From the NCBI GenBank assembly GCA_964409775.1, contig CAYPEI010000018.1, positions 1-64,000 of the forward strand: DNA of 64,000 nt, in the 5' to 3' direction. A model generated the notes under the pieces. That model did not search any database, was not told the origin of the DNA, and saw only the letters and a program-made list of their open reading frames with translations. A program made the translations under genes and the position numbers. The stretch is from JAHBXL01 sp964409775. GTDB taxonomy: Bacteria; Planctomycetota; Phycisphaerae; Phycisphaerales; UBA1924. This document shows positions 26,286 through 34,524 of the stretch, piece by piece (position 1 is the first letter of the stretch; each line of letters opens with the position of its first letter).

Positions 26286-27239
26286 ATGAACATCACCCGG
26301 ACCGCCGTGCTCTCGATCGTGATTGCCTCGCTGACCGGCTGCACCACGACCGCCGTTCGGACTGAAGACTCGCGGCTCGCCGCGGCGGCGGCCGATCCTA
26401 CCCGGTTGACGATTCTGCGGGGCGACGGCTCGAAGGCCGCATGGGAGGAAGTTGTCGCCGCGGCTTCGGGGGCTGACGCGGTGTTGCTGGGCGAGTGTCA
26501 CGGGCAGATTGTGGGGCAGGCCTTCCAGTCGAAGTTCTTTCGCGACCTGATCTCCCGACAGCCCAGCGCCGGCGGCGCGCTGGAGTTCTTTGAGCGGGAC
26601 GAGCAGGCCGCGCTGGACGACTACCTGAACGGCGTGAGCAGCGAGTCGGAGTTCAGGCGGGCGACGCGCCGTACGGACAGCAACTACACCCCGGGTCACC
26701 GCACGATCGTGGAGGAGTGCAAAGCCGCGGGACGGCCGGTGGCGGCGGCGAACGCGCCGCGGCGGTACGTTCGCCTTGCGCGGCAGGACGGGTTCGACCG
26801 GCTCGGGAATTTGAGCGCGGAGCAGAAGCGGTTGTTCGTCGTTCCGGAGTTTCTGCCGGAGGGTCGCTATCGCGATGACTTCTTCAAGGTCATGGGCGGG
26901 GAGAAACTCCTCAAGGCGGAAGACGGCTCGGGCGACCCGGCAAAGGCCGCGGCCGAGGCCAAGCAGCGAGAGAACATCTCCAACGCGTTCCGGTCGCAGA
27001 GCGTGTGGGACTGGACGATGGCCGACTCGGTCGCGATGGAGATGGACCGGGGCGGGAAGCCGGTGGTGCTGGTGGTCGGGCGATTCCACATCGACCACGC
27101 GGGCGGGCTGGTGCAGGCGCTGCGGCACATGCGGCCGGGGGCGAAGATCGTGACGATCACCAATATCGACGCGTGGGCGGGGGAGATCCGCGAGGAGGAT
27201 CGGGGGATCGCGGACTTCGTGGTGTACGTGGGGGAGTGA
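26286..27239 (+). CDS. ChaN-like (DUF399) lipoprotein
   Basis: 317 residues. The lipobox is SLTGC with Cys19. The core carries the GExH-type motif of the ChaN/Tiki superfamily: AVLLGECHGQIVG, then GALEFFERDEQAALDDYL, and a late VLVVGRFHIDHAGG. Family members bind haem or act as metal-dependent proteases; which applies is not known. It is probably anchored to a periplasm-facing membrane. The gene follows dacB by 50 bases on the same strand and converges on argC with a three-base gap. Confidence 0.8.
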   Translation: MNITRTAVLSIVIASLTGCTTTAVRTEDSRLAAAAADPTRLTILRGDGSKAAWEEVVAAASGADAVLLGECHGQIVGQAFQSKFFRDLISRQPSAGGALEFFERDEQAALDDYLNGVSSESEFRRATRRTDSNYTPGHRTIVEECKAAGRPVAAANAPRRYVRLARQDGFDRLGNLSAEQKRLFVVPEFLPEGRYRDDFFKVMGGEKLLKAEDGSGDPAKAAAEAKQRENISNAFRSQSVWDWTMADSVAMEMDRGGKPVVLVVGRFHIDHAGGLVQALRHMRPGAKIVTITNIDAWAGEIREEDRGIADFVVYVGE

Positions 27240-27242
27240 TCG

Positions 27243-28358
27243 TTACAGCAGGCCGGTGGTTTCATCCAGCCCGAGCATCAGGTTGGCATTCTGAATGGCC
27301 TGGCCCGAGGCGCCCTTGACCAGGTTGTCCTCGGCGGCGACCAACACGACACGCCCACCGACCACGCGTGCGTTGACGTGCACCATGTTGGTCCGCTGGA
27401 CATCGCGCAGGGCCGGGGTGTCGTCGCGCACGACGACGAACGGCTCGCGCTCGTACGCGCTGCGCAGGCAGGCCTGCACACGATCGGTATCCACTCCCTG
27501 CGCAGCGGGCGCTGCGTAGATGGTCTCGAGGATGCCACGCTCCAGCGGGAGAAGGTGCGGCACGAAGAGCGGCTCGCCGTTCCAGCCCCCTTCCGCCACG
27601 CCGGTGAAGACCGCGCCGGACTGGCCGCCCTTGAGGCGGAGTGTCTGGGCGATCTCGGGCTGGTGACGGTGGACGCCGACTCCGTAGGCGGAGAAGTTCT
27701 CGTTGGCTTCGGGGTAGTGGAGGTTCTGCTTGGGAGTCCGGCCCGCGCCGCTGACGCCTGATGCTGCATTGATAATGACGTTGCGACCGTCGATCAATCC
27801 GTCGCGGAGCAGCGGGAGCAGGGCCATGGCCGCGGCGGTCGGGTAGCAGCCGGGGTTCGCGCAGAGGTCGGCCCTGCGGATGTCATCGCGGAACCACTCG
27901 GTGAGGCCGTAGACGGCGCGGGAGAGTCCTGGGGCGTCTGTGTGGTGATGGCCGTATGCCCGCTGGTAGGTGGCGGCGTCGCGGATGCGATAGGCCGCGG
28001 AAAGGTCCACGACCTTGACGCAGTGGGCGAGCAGTTTGGGCGTGTGCTCCATGGCGGCCTCGTGCGGGAGGCAGAGGAACGCGAGGCGGCAGCGCGCGCC
28101 GATCTTTGCGGCATCGATGGCCTCGCACTCGCCGGCGGCGTGTCCGCCGCCCGGGCCGCCGCCGAGCCGGTGGGCGAGCCTCGGGAACTCCTCATCGATG
28201 CGGGGAGCGGGCGTCCGGGCGGAGGCGAGGTAGTCGAGCCTCATCGCGGGGTGGCGGGCGAGCAACTCGATGAGTTCGAGGCCGGTGTAACCGGTGGGTC
28301 CGACGACGGCGACGGGGATACGGTCGGTGGCTCTCCATGAGCCCGAGGGTCTGGTCAT
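27243..28358 (-). CDS. argC: N-acetyl-gamma-glutamyl-phosphate reductase
   Basis: 371 residues. NADPH-dependent third step of arginine biosynthesis. The dinucleotide-binding loop VAVVGPTGYTGLEL is near the N-terminus; the active-site Cys171 lies in CANPGCYPTAAA; GVSGAGR and HRHQPEI follow. ATG 28358 is used; a GTG five codons earlier is possible. It is not next to other arg genes here. It diverges from rseP. Confidence 0.94.
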   Translation of the reverse strand: MTRPSGSWRATDRIPVAVVGPTGYTGLELIELLARHPAMRLDYLASARTPAPRIDEEFPRLAHRLGGGPGGGHAAGECEAIDAAKIGARCRLAFLCLPHEAAMEHTPKLLAHCVKVVDLSAAYRIRDAATYQRAYGHHHTDAPGLSRAVYGLTEWFRDDIRRADLCANPGCYPTAAAMALLPLLRDGLIDGRNVIINAASGVSGAGRTPKQNLHYPEANENFSAYGVGVHRHQPEIAQTLRLKGGQSGAVFTGVAEGGWNGEPLFVPHLLPLERGILETIYAAPAAQGVDTDRVQACLRSAYEREPFVVVRDDTPALRDVQRTNMVHVNARVVGGRVVLVAAEDNLVKGASGQAIQNANLMLGLDETTGLL

Positions 28359-28412
28359 GCGAGATTGTTGCACGCCCGGGCGTCAACGACCGATCGAACA
28401 GGCCTCACCCCC

Positions 28413-28418
28413 TAGGAT
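28413..28418 (+). promoter_or_regulatory. -10-like box, possibly leaderless start of rseP
   Basis: TAGGAT, six bases (TCGTCA), then ATG 28425. No Shine-Dalgarno sequence is present. Confidence 0.4.
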
Positions 28419-28424
28419 TCGTCA

Positions 28425-30563
28425 ATGTCATCACTGCTCCCGATGCTGGGCACGCTGCGCGACCTGCTGCTGGTCGTTCTCGGGTTCAGCCTGATCATCG
28501 TCGTGCACGAACTCGGACACTTCCTCGCGGCGAGGTGGGCGGGCGTGCGCGTCCTGGCGTTTGCAGTCGGCTTCGGGCCGGCGCTGGTCTCGTATCGGAA
28601 GGGGCTGGGGGTGCGCCGCGGCTCCAGCGAGGCGGAGTTTCATCGGCGGCTCAAGTCCGGGGGGCAGGCGGCCGCCGCCGCGGGCCTGAGCCCGACGGAG
28701 TACCGGCTCAACGCGCTGCCGTTCGGCGGGTATGTCAAGATGCTGGGCCAGGACGATGCCGACCCCGGGGCCCGGAGCGATGAACCGGACTCGTTCCAGT
28801 GTTGCCCGGTGTGGAAGCGGATGGTGATCATCTCCGCGGGCGTGGTGATGAACGTGCTGCTGGCGGCGTCGCTGTTCGTGGTGGTGTTCATGTTCGGGCT
28901 GCGGACTGAACCGGCGGTTGTCGGCTCGGTTGTGCTCGGCAAGCCCGCGGCGACGGCCGTCGCGGTCAACGCCATCAGCGCCGGCGTCAGCGAGCCGGGG
29001 CTCAAGCCCGGCGATCGGGTGCTCAGCATCGACGGGGAGGCGCCGGCCAAGTTCCAGGATCTGATCCTGGCATCGGCGATGGCGGGGCGATCGCGGCCGC
29101 TCTCGATGGTGGTCCGGCGGGAAGGCGTGGCCGAGCCGCTTCGGTTCGAGGTGACGCCGGAGGTCGATCCGGAGAGCAAACTCCAGATGATCGGGATCGG
29201 GCCGTCGATGTCCAATCGCCTCGTCGGCGCGAAGACCGCCGACGAGCGTGCGTCGTTTGAATCGGCGATGGAGTCGCTGCGGATCAAGGGCGTGCAGCCG
29301 GGGATGACGCTGGTGCGCGTGGACGGCGCGCCTGTCCGGGCAGCGCACGACCTGACCATCGCGGCGGCGGCATCAAACGGGCGACCCCTGTCGGTTGTGT
29401 TTGAGAAGGCTGACGGAGGGGAAGCGGATCTCGATCTTCTGCCGCGGCCGGAGTACATGGTGTCGAAACTCCGCATGAGCGATGTGGACACGAACGAGCA
29501 GGTTCGTGACGAGGTCGATCACCTGATGGGGCTGGTGCCGGTGCTCCGGATCGGCTCGGCGGGGAAGAACGCCCGGCAGGCCGGGCTGCAGACCGGAGAC
29601 GTGTTCTCGCTGCTGGGCAATGTCGAGTGGCCGAGCCCGACGGAGGGGATCCTGCAGATCCGGGGGAACAAGGGCAAACCGATCCGCGCGGTCGTCGTGC
29701 GTCCGCAGGAAGACGGGACGTGGAAGGAAGTCGACCTCGGGACGGTTCCCGTTGATCGGGAGGGCCGGATCGGCTTCACGGCGGGGAGTTCTGCGGACTT
29801 CGCCTCGTTCGTTGCAGCGTGGCCGCGGCTGCCGCTGGGAGAGGCCGGGGCCGCACTCCCCAGCGGCGTTGATCTGCGGCTGCTGCCGGGGAGCGAGATT
29901 CGATCGGTCGGCGGGGTTGCGGTTCGATCCCTTGCCGAGGCGCGTGCCGCGTTGCGGGCCCTGACGGCCCAAGCCGGGGCGCAAGGGCAGAGCGTGGAAC
30001 TCACGGTGGCCATGCCTGCGCGGGTGGGCGGTCAACCGGGCGCGGTGGAGAAGGTCGCCTGGAGGATCCCGGCGGAGGAAATCGCCGCGCTCCTTCGACT
30101 CGGGTGGGCGAGCCCGATCCCCGAGGGCCTGTTTGTCCCCGAGACGACCCTGCTGCGGGCGACAGGGCCGATCGACGCGGTCGGCATGGGCCTCCGCGAG
30201 ACGCACAGCGTCATGCTGACGACCTACCTGACATTCGCGAGGCTGTTCCAGGGAACGGTGAAGGTGACTCACCTGAAGGGGCCCGTCGGCATTGCGCACG
30301 TCGGCACGCTGCTGGCGGGGCGGGGTTGGGACTGGCTGCTGTTCTTCATGGCGCTGATCAGCGTGAACCTTGCCGTGATCAACTTCCTGCCGATCCCGAT
30401 CGCCGACGGCGGGCACATGGTGTTCCTGATCTATGAGCAGGCGACCGGCAAGCCGGTTTCGCCGCTGGTGCAGAATGTCGCGGCGCTGGTCGGGCTTGTG
30501 CTGCTCGCGTCGGTCTTCCTGATCGTGACATTCAACGACCTGCGTGCGCTGTTCACGGGCTGA
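28425..30563 (+). CDS. rseP: Site-2 intramembrane protease RseP-like
   Basis: 712 residues. Zinc metalloprotease that cleaves membrane-bound regulators such as anti-sigma factors within the membrane. HELGH (residues 28-32) gives two zinc ligands and the catalytic Glu; the third ligand is in NFLPIPIADGGH near the C-terminus. Cytoplasmic-face GYVK motif is present (ALPFGGYVKMLGQ). Between the helices are at least two PDZ domains (GLKPGDRVLSIDG, GLQTGDVFSLLG) and a third PDZ-like segment (LLPGSEIRSVGG). It is about 250 residues longer than E. coli RseP, all in the PDZ region. Confidence 0.92.
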   Translation: MSSLLPMLGTLRDLLLVVLGFSLIIVVHELGHFLAARWAGVRVLAFAVGFGPALVSYRKGLGVRRGSSEAEFHRRLKSGGQAAAAAGLSPTEYRLNALPFGGYVKMLGQDDADPGARSDEPDSFQCCPVWKRMVIISAGVVMNVLLAASLFVVVFMFGLRTEPAVVGSVVLGKPAATAVAVNAISAGVSEPGLKPGDRVLSIDGEAPAKFQDLILASAMAGRSRPLSMVVRREGVAEPLRFEVTPEVDPESKLQMIGIGPSMSNRLVGAKTADERASFESAMESLRIKGVQPGMTLVRVDGAPVRAAHDLTIAAAASNGRPLSVVFEKADGGEADLDLLPRPEYMVSKLRMSDVDTNEQVRDEVDHLMGLVPVLRIGSAGKNARQAGLQTGDVFSLLGNVEWPSPTEGILQIRGNKGKPIRAVVVRPQEDGTWKEVDLGTVPVDREGRIGFTAGSSADFASFVAAWPRLPLGEAGAALPSGVDLRLLPGSEIRSVGGVAVRSLAEARAALRALTAQAGAQGQSVELTVAMPARVGGQPGAVEKVAWRIPAEEIAALLRLGWASPIPEGLFVPETTLLRATGPIDAVGMGLRETHSVMLTTYLTFARLFQGTVKVTHLKGPVGIAHVGTLLAGRGWDWLLFFMALISVNLAVINFLPIPIADGGHMVFLIYEQATGKPVSPLVQNVAALVGLVLLASVFLIVTFNDLRALFTG

Positions 30564-30589
30564 TCGCCGATCGGCTACAACTACCCGCG

Positions 30590-31585
30590 ATGAACGTCGC
30601 CGGTCTGCTGGTGCTGCTCCTGGCCGGGCTTGCGCTCTTTGCGCTGGCGGTGGTCGCGTTCACGGCGTGGACGCTGACGCACCCGGCCCGTCGAACGTAT
30701 GGCTGGGCGGTGATGCGGAGCGTCCCGGGGGATCCTTCGGAGGTGCGGATTCCCGGCATCGAGCGGCTGGCCTTCACATCGTGGACCTTCGCATCGCGCG
30801 GGCGTGAACTCCCGGTGTGGGACATCTCCGGACTTGCGCCGTCCGGGTCGGTCGTCGTGATCACGCACGGCTGGGCGGATTCGCGCGTCGTCGCTCTCTC
30901 CCGGCTGCCGGCGTTGCTCCCCCACTGCAGCCGGATCGTGATGTGGGACCTGCCCGGGCACGGAGACAGTCCGGGCGTGTGCACACTGGGCACCCGCGAG
31001 GTCGAGGACCTTGAGCGGCTGCTGGAACGGGTCGGCGGGGACAGGCCGGTCGTGCTGTACGGCTCATCGCTGGGCGCGGGGGTGTCGATCGTGGTGGCCG
31101 CGGCGGGACGGACACGGTCTCCGATTGCCGGCGTGATCGCCGAGGCTCCGTATCGCGTGCCTCGGGTGCCCGCGGAACGCGTGCTGGCCATTCGCGGCCT
31201 GCCGTGGCGGTGGAACCTGCCCGCGGCAATGGTGGGTCTGGGGTTGTGGCTGGGCTATGGCGTGTCGTGGGTACGCCGGGGCCGGGGCGCGGGCGGCTTC
31301 GATCGCGTTCAGCACGCGGCCCGGCTCGGAGTGCACCTGCTCGTGTTGCACGGCACCGAGGACGAAGTGTGTCCGATCGATGATGGCCGGACGATCGCCG
31401 CGGCGACGCCGAGAGGGCTTGGCACACTTGTCGAAGTTGCCGGCGCTGCGCACAACAACTTGTGGACGGATGATCGGTTCATTCCGATGTGCGCGGAGGC
31501 GGTCGCCGAGTTCATTTCGCGACACTGCGCGGCTACGCCCGCAGGCGGCGGAGAAGGTCGTCAACCTCCCGTTCCCACTCTGTGA
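30590..31585 (+). CDS. Membrane-anchored alpha/beta hydrolase
   Basis: 331 residues. One N-terminal membrane helix (GLLVLLLAGLALFALAVVAF) precedes an alpha/beta-hydrolase domain: VVVITHGWADSR, VMWDLPGHGDS, nucleophile elbow LYGSSLGAG, LLVLHGTEDEVCPID and a late His in GAAHNNLW. It follows rseP by 26 bases and may be co-transcribed. The 3' end overlaps the convergent DUF4259 gene by 53 bases. Substrate unknown. Confidence 0.83.
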   Translation: MNVAGLLVLLLAGLALFALAVVAFTAWTLTHPARRTYGWAVMRSVPGDPSEVRIPGIERLAFTSWTFASRGRELPVWDISGLAPSGSVVVITHGWADSRVVALSRLPALLPHCSRIVMWDLPGHGDSPGVCTLGTREVEDLERLLERVGGDRPVVLYGSSLGAGVSIVVAAAGRTRSPIAGVIAEAPYRVPRVPAERVLAIRGLPWRWNLPAAMVGLGLWLGYGVSWVRRGRGAGGFDRVQHAARLGVHLLVLHGTEDEVCPIDDGRTIAAATPRGLGTLVEVAGAAHNNLWTDDRFIPMCAEAVAEFISRHCAATPAGGGEGRQPPVPTL

Positions 31586-31949
31586 TTCCGTCATCGTCGA
31601 AGAAGCAACTCCGGAAGAGTTGGCTTTGCCGGGCCGACTTCGCGGCGGAGATCGCCTGCTTGACGAGTCGGGCATCCGCGGCAGCCCGGTTCTCTTCGAC
31701 CCACCCGGCCAGGGTCTCTGGAAAGTCCGGGTGGGCGTGGCCACGCATCGCCGCGACGACTTCCGCCGCGACCAGCGCGGTCGGGCAGGCGTCCTCATCC
31801 CAGACTTCATCTTCGGGGATCTCGTCGAGTTCATCCGCGTGCGGATGAAACGCTTCGATGAGGAGTTTTAGATTCGGATCGTCGCCAAAGTCCCCGATCC
31901 AGTCGAGCGCGGTGTCGTTCTCGAAGTTGCCAAAGCCCCATGCGCCCAT
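31533..31949 (-). CDS. DUF4259 protein
   Basis: 138 residues. The start MGAWGFGNFENDTALDWIGD is the DUF4259 signature. It is acidic and cytoplasmic, of unknown function. AGGAG lies near ATG 31949 and decides it over upstream in-frame codons. It is downstream of recA on the same strand, with a hairpin between. Confidence 0.85.
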   Translation of the reverse strand: MGAWGFGNFENDTALDWIGDFGDDPNLKLLIEAFHPHADELDEIPEDEVWDEDACPTALVAAEVVAAMRGHAHPDFPETLAGWVEENRAAADARLVKQAISAAKSARQSQLFRSCFFDDDGITEWEREVDDLLRRLRA

Positions 31950-31993
31950 GGAGAACTCCTGACCTATGGGTCGGTGCGGCGAGTCTGTGAAAG

Positions 31994-32022
31994 CGGGCCG
32001 CGGGTTGTTCACCCACGGCCCG
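31994..32022 (-). terminator. Hairpin downstream of recA
   Basis: Arms CGGGCCGCGGGT and ACCCACGGCCCG pair over 12 positions with one mismatch around a 5-base loop. It begins 34 bases after the recA stop on the minus strand. The following CTTTC is only weakly T-rich. Confidence 0.55.
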
Positions 32023-32055
32023 TGTTGTGTGTTCGCTTCAAGCCGGCTTGAGGGG

Positions 32056-33186
32056 TCACTCCTCGCCGGGATCGCCTTCGTCTTCATCGGCATCGGCCGG
32101 GACGGCCGGGGCCGGCGCGGTGGCCTTGGCGGCGAGCACGCCGCGGCGGACCTCGTCGAAGAGTTCCGGGTTCTCCTTCAGGAATCGCTTGGCGTTCTCG
32201 CGGCCCTGGCCGATGCGGACCTCGCCGTAGTTGAACCACGCGCCGCTCTTGTCGATGACCTTGGCATCGACGGCCATGTCGAGCAGGTCGCCGGAGGTCG
32301 AGATGCCCTCGTTGAACATGATGTCGAACTCGGACTCGCGGAACGGCGGGGCGACCTTGTTCTTGACGACGCGGGCGCGGACGCGGTTGCCCACGGCGAT
32401 ATCGCCTTCCTTGATGGAACTGATGCGGCGGATGTCGATGCGGACGGAGGCGTAGAACTTCAGCGCGCGGCCGCCGGGGGTGGTTTCGGGGCTGCCGAAC
32501 ATCACGCCGATCTTCTCGCGGAGTTGGTTGATGAAGATGACGGTGCACGCGCTGCGGGCGATGACACCGGTCAGTTTTCGCATGGCCTGCGACATGAGGC
32601 GGGCCTGAAGGCCGACCACGGCGTCGCCCATCTCGCCCTCGATCTCGGCACGGGGGATGAGCGCGGCGACGGAGTCGACGACGATCACATCGACGGCGTT
32701 GGAGCGAACGAGCAGTTCGCAGATCTCGAGCGCCTGCTCGCCGGTATCGGGCTGGGAGACAAGCAGGTCGTCGATGTTGACACCGAGGCGGCGGGCCCAG
32801 GTGGGGTCGAGCGCGTGCTCGGCGTCGATGAACGCCGCGACGCCGCCGGCCTTCTGCGCCTGGGCGGCGACGGTGAGGGCAAGGGTGGTCTTGCCCGACG
32901 ATTCGGGGCCGAAGATCTCGACAATGCGGCCGCGGGGAATGCCTTTGCCGCCGAGGGCGAGGTCGAGCGAGATCGCGCCGGTGGAGATTCCCGGGATGTT
33001 GATGTAGGCGTGCTCGTCGAGTTTCATGATCGAGCCTTTGCCGAAGGTCTTCTCGATCTGACCGACGGCCATGTCCAGCGCCTTGGCCTTCTCCTTGGAG
33101 ATGACGGGCGGCGTGGGCGCGGCCTGCGAGGACTTGGCAGGCTTGGACTCGACTTCGACGGCGGTATTGGCGGAAGCGCGGGCCAT
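32056..33186 (-). CDS. recA: Recombinase A
   Basis: 376 residues. DNA strand exchange and SOS coprotease. Walker A is GPESSGKTT; Walker B is VIVVDSVAAL; INQLREKIGVMFGSPE and the L2-type GRALKFYASVRIDIRR follow. There is a short Ala/Pro-rich N-terminal extension and an acidic C-terminal tail (ADEDEGDPGEE), common in RecA. ATG 33186 has AAAGGAGGG upstream. A promoter with a palindrome over its -35 lies about 150 bases upstream. Confidence 0.97.
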   Translation of the reverse strand: MARASANTAVEVESKPAKSSQAAPTPPVISKEKAKALDMAVGQIEKTFGKGSIMKLDEHAYINIPGISTGAISLDLALGGKGIPRGRIVEIFGPESSGKTTLALTVAAQAQKAGGVAAFIDAEHALDPTWARRLGVNIDDLLVSQPDTGEQALEICELLVRSNAVDVIVVDSVAALIPRAEIEGEMGDAVVGLQARLMSQAMRKLTGVIARSACTVIFINQLREKIGVMFGSPETTPGGRALKFYASVRIDIRRISSIKEGDIAVGNRVRARVVKNKVAPPFRESEFDIMFNEGISTSGDLLDMAVDAKVIDKSGAWFNYGEVRIGQGRENAKRFLKENPELFDEVRRGVLAAKATAPAPAVPADADEDEGDPGEE

Positions 33187-33337
33187 AAGGGCCCTCCTTT
33201 CTGCTGCCGGTCGTGGCTGGCGGCCGCGGTTGCGGGGCCAGGCGATCCGGGTCCCCGTGCGAGGCCGGGGCCCCCACTTCCATGAAGGGGCAAACACCGG
33301 GTCGGGGGCGGCACAGGTCGCGAGCCCGACGGGAAGC

Positions 33338-33365
33338 AGTTTACCAGGTCCCGAACAGTTGTCAA
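33338..33365 (-). promoter_or_regulatory. recA promoter
   Basis: Minus strand TTGACA (33360-33365), 16-base spacer, TAAACT (33338-33343) with TGG just before the -10. The leader would be about 145 nt. The -35 lies in the spacer of a perfect inverted repeat. Confidence 0.65.
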
Positions 33366-33373
33366 TGTTCGGG
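33350..33373. promoter_or_regulatory. Inverted repeat over the recA -35, candidate SOS operator
   Basis: CCCGAACA (33350-33357) and TGTTCGGG (33366-33373) form a perfect 8-bp inverted repeat with an 8-base spacer that contains the -35 hexamer. Position and symmetry fit a repressor site. The GAAC/GTTC half-sites recall LexA boxes of Gram-positives, but the spacing differs from both the Bacillus and E. coli forms. Confidence 0.55.
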
Positions 33374-33955
33374 GTCTGAGTGGAGATTTTGTTGTGGAAA
33401 AGTACGGAAGTCTTGTCTCTGTCAGGAGTTCGTGGCGGTTGGGATTGCCGAGCTTTAGGGGCCGCGTCGTTCAGACGCGGCCCTGTTCGTTTACGGCTCG
33501 GGGGCTTCGCTCGGTTGCGACCACGCGCGAGTTCCCCGCAACAAACGCCGACGTGTCGCTCCATCGCCGCTCTCGGGTCGCGCTCTCTGGTTCGCGGCAC
33601 ACTTCAAGCCGCGATTGGCGAAACGGCACGGACCTCGAGGTTTCTCGCGCCAAACTCTCGGTCGGAGTTGAGAGTCCGGCCTGCGGGTTTACAGCGGGGT
33701 TGCGGGCATGGGCTTACCGTGTCGACGTTCGCAACCTCCTGCAGCAGAAGCCCATCTCTCGTACCATATCCCGAGCAGGAGCCAACCCCCGAGTCCCGGC
33801 CAATTCGGGTCTGCCTAGCGAAGCGTTGTCAATCCCGGAGGATCGATGACTACCATCGGCCGTCGGCGAGGGCGGCCTAGGAAAGGCGCTCTTGGTGCGT
33901 CCGTACATGCGACCGCAAATGAGCCGATATACTCCGCCGCCTCCAGATCCCCCTA
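33374..33955. other. Gene-poor stretch between recA and the metal cluster
   Basis: About 580 bases with no believable gene. Several open frames exist (the longest about 150 codons from 33394), but their translations are Arg/Ser-rich without domain or ribosome site. A strong hairpin lies at 33459-33483. TATACT at 33928-33933 could be the -10 of the metal cluster; no good -35 is seen. The stretch is less GC-rich than its surroundings and may mark an island edge. Confidence 0.5.
33459..33483 (+). terminator. Strong GC hairpin
   Basis: GGGCCGCGTC and GACGCGGCCC pair perfectly over 10 bp around GTTCA, followed by TGTTCGTTT on the plus strand. No gene ends just upstream, so it may terminate a small unannotated transcript. 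Confidence 0.5.
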
Positions 33956-34387
33956 ATGACCCACAAACGCGTCAATCCCACTCTCGCCTGGCTCTGCCTG
34001 ATCTGGTTCGGGCTGACCAACACGCTGTTCGCCAGCGGGATGGTGTTCTGCCGTGATGGCCACGGCGGGTCTCGAATCGAGTGGGGATGCACTCGGAACG
34101 CCAGCGGCGAGTGCGTGTCGAGTTGCGGGTCTGGCGTCGACGAACCCGGGGACGACACTGGACCGGCGCATCCGTGTGACGACACGCCGATCAAGGGCGA
34201 TCACCAACTCACGAAGGCGCCGCCGCGCACGACGAGCGATGTGCCGGTTCCGATCCCGGTGATTCTGGCGGTGATCGCGATGCACTTCGATCTGCCGCCT
34301 CCGCCCCAGGTCCTCTGGGATCGCGCTCGGCCGCAGCGACCGCCGGACACGCTCCAGCGCTTGCGATCCGTGATTCTGCTCGTCTAG
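33956..34387 (+). CDS. Exported Cys-containing protein at head of metal cluster
   Basis: 143 residues. The N-terminal hydrophobic segment (LAWLCLIWFGLTNTLFASG) is a signal peptide or anchor. Five Cys follow in a Gly/Asp-rich stretch (MVFCRDGHGG, RIEWGCTRN, GECVSSCGSG, AHPCDDTP) and could bind metal. The C-terminal part is Pro-rich. Not a family I recognise. It is 137 bases upstream of the TolC-like gene on the same strand, so a role in metal sensing or binding is inferred from context only. Confidence 0.6.
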   Translation: MTHKRVNPTLAWLCLIWFGLTNTLFASGMVFCRDGHGGSRIEWGCTRNASGECVSSCGSGVDEPGDDTGPAHPCDDTPIKGDHQLTKAPPRTTSDVPVPIPVILAVIAMHFDLPPPPQVLWDRARPQRPPDTLQRLRSVILLV

Positions 34388-34524
34388 GCAGTGTGTTTCT
34401 CCCTGCGCTCCGCTCCGGGAGCACACGAGGCATGGTCGCGCCCGCGTCATGGGTGCGGCTCGTGGTGGCCGTCGGCCATCCCTCCCCACACGTCGCCTGA
34501 CTCTCCGCCTTCCGAGGACATCCG

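Noticed and set aside
33394..33849. 151-codon open frame in the spacer between recA and the metal cluster
   Set aside because: No ribosome site, atypical Ser/Arg-rich composition and a hairpin in its middle; treated as non-coding.
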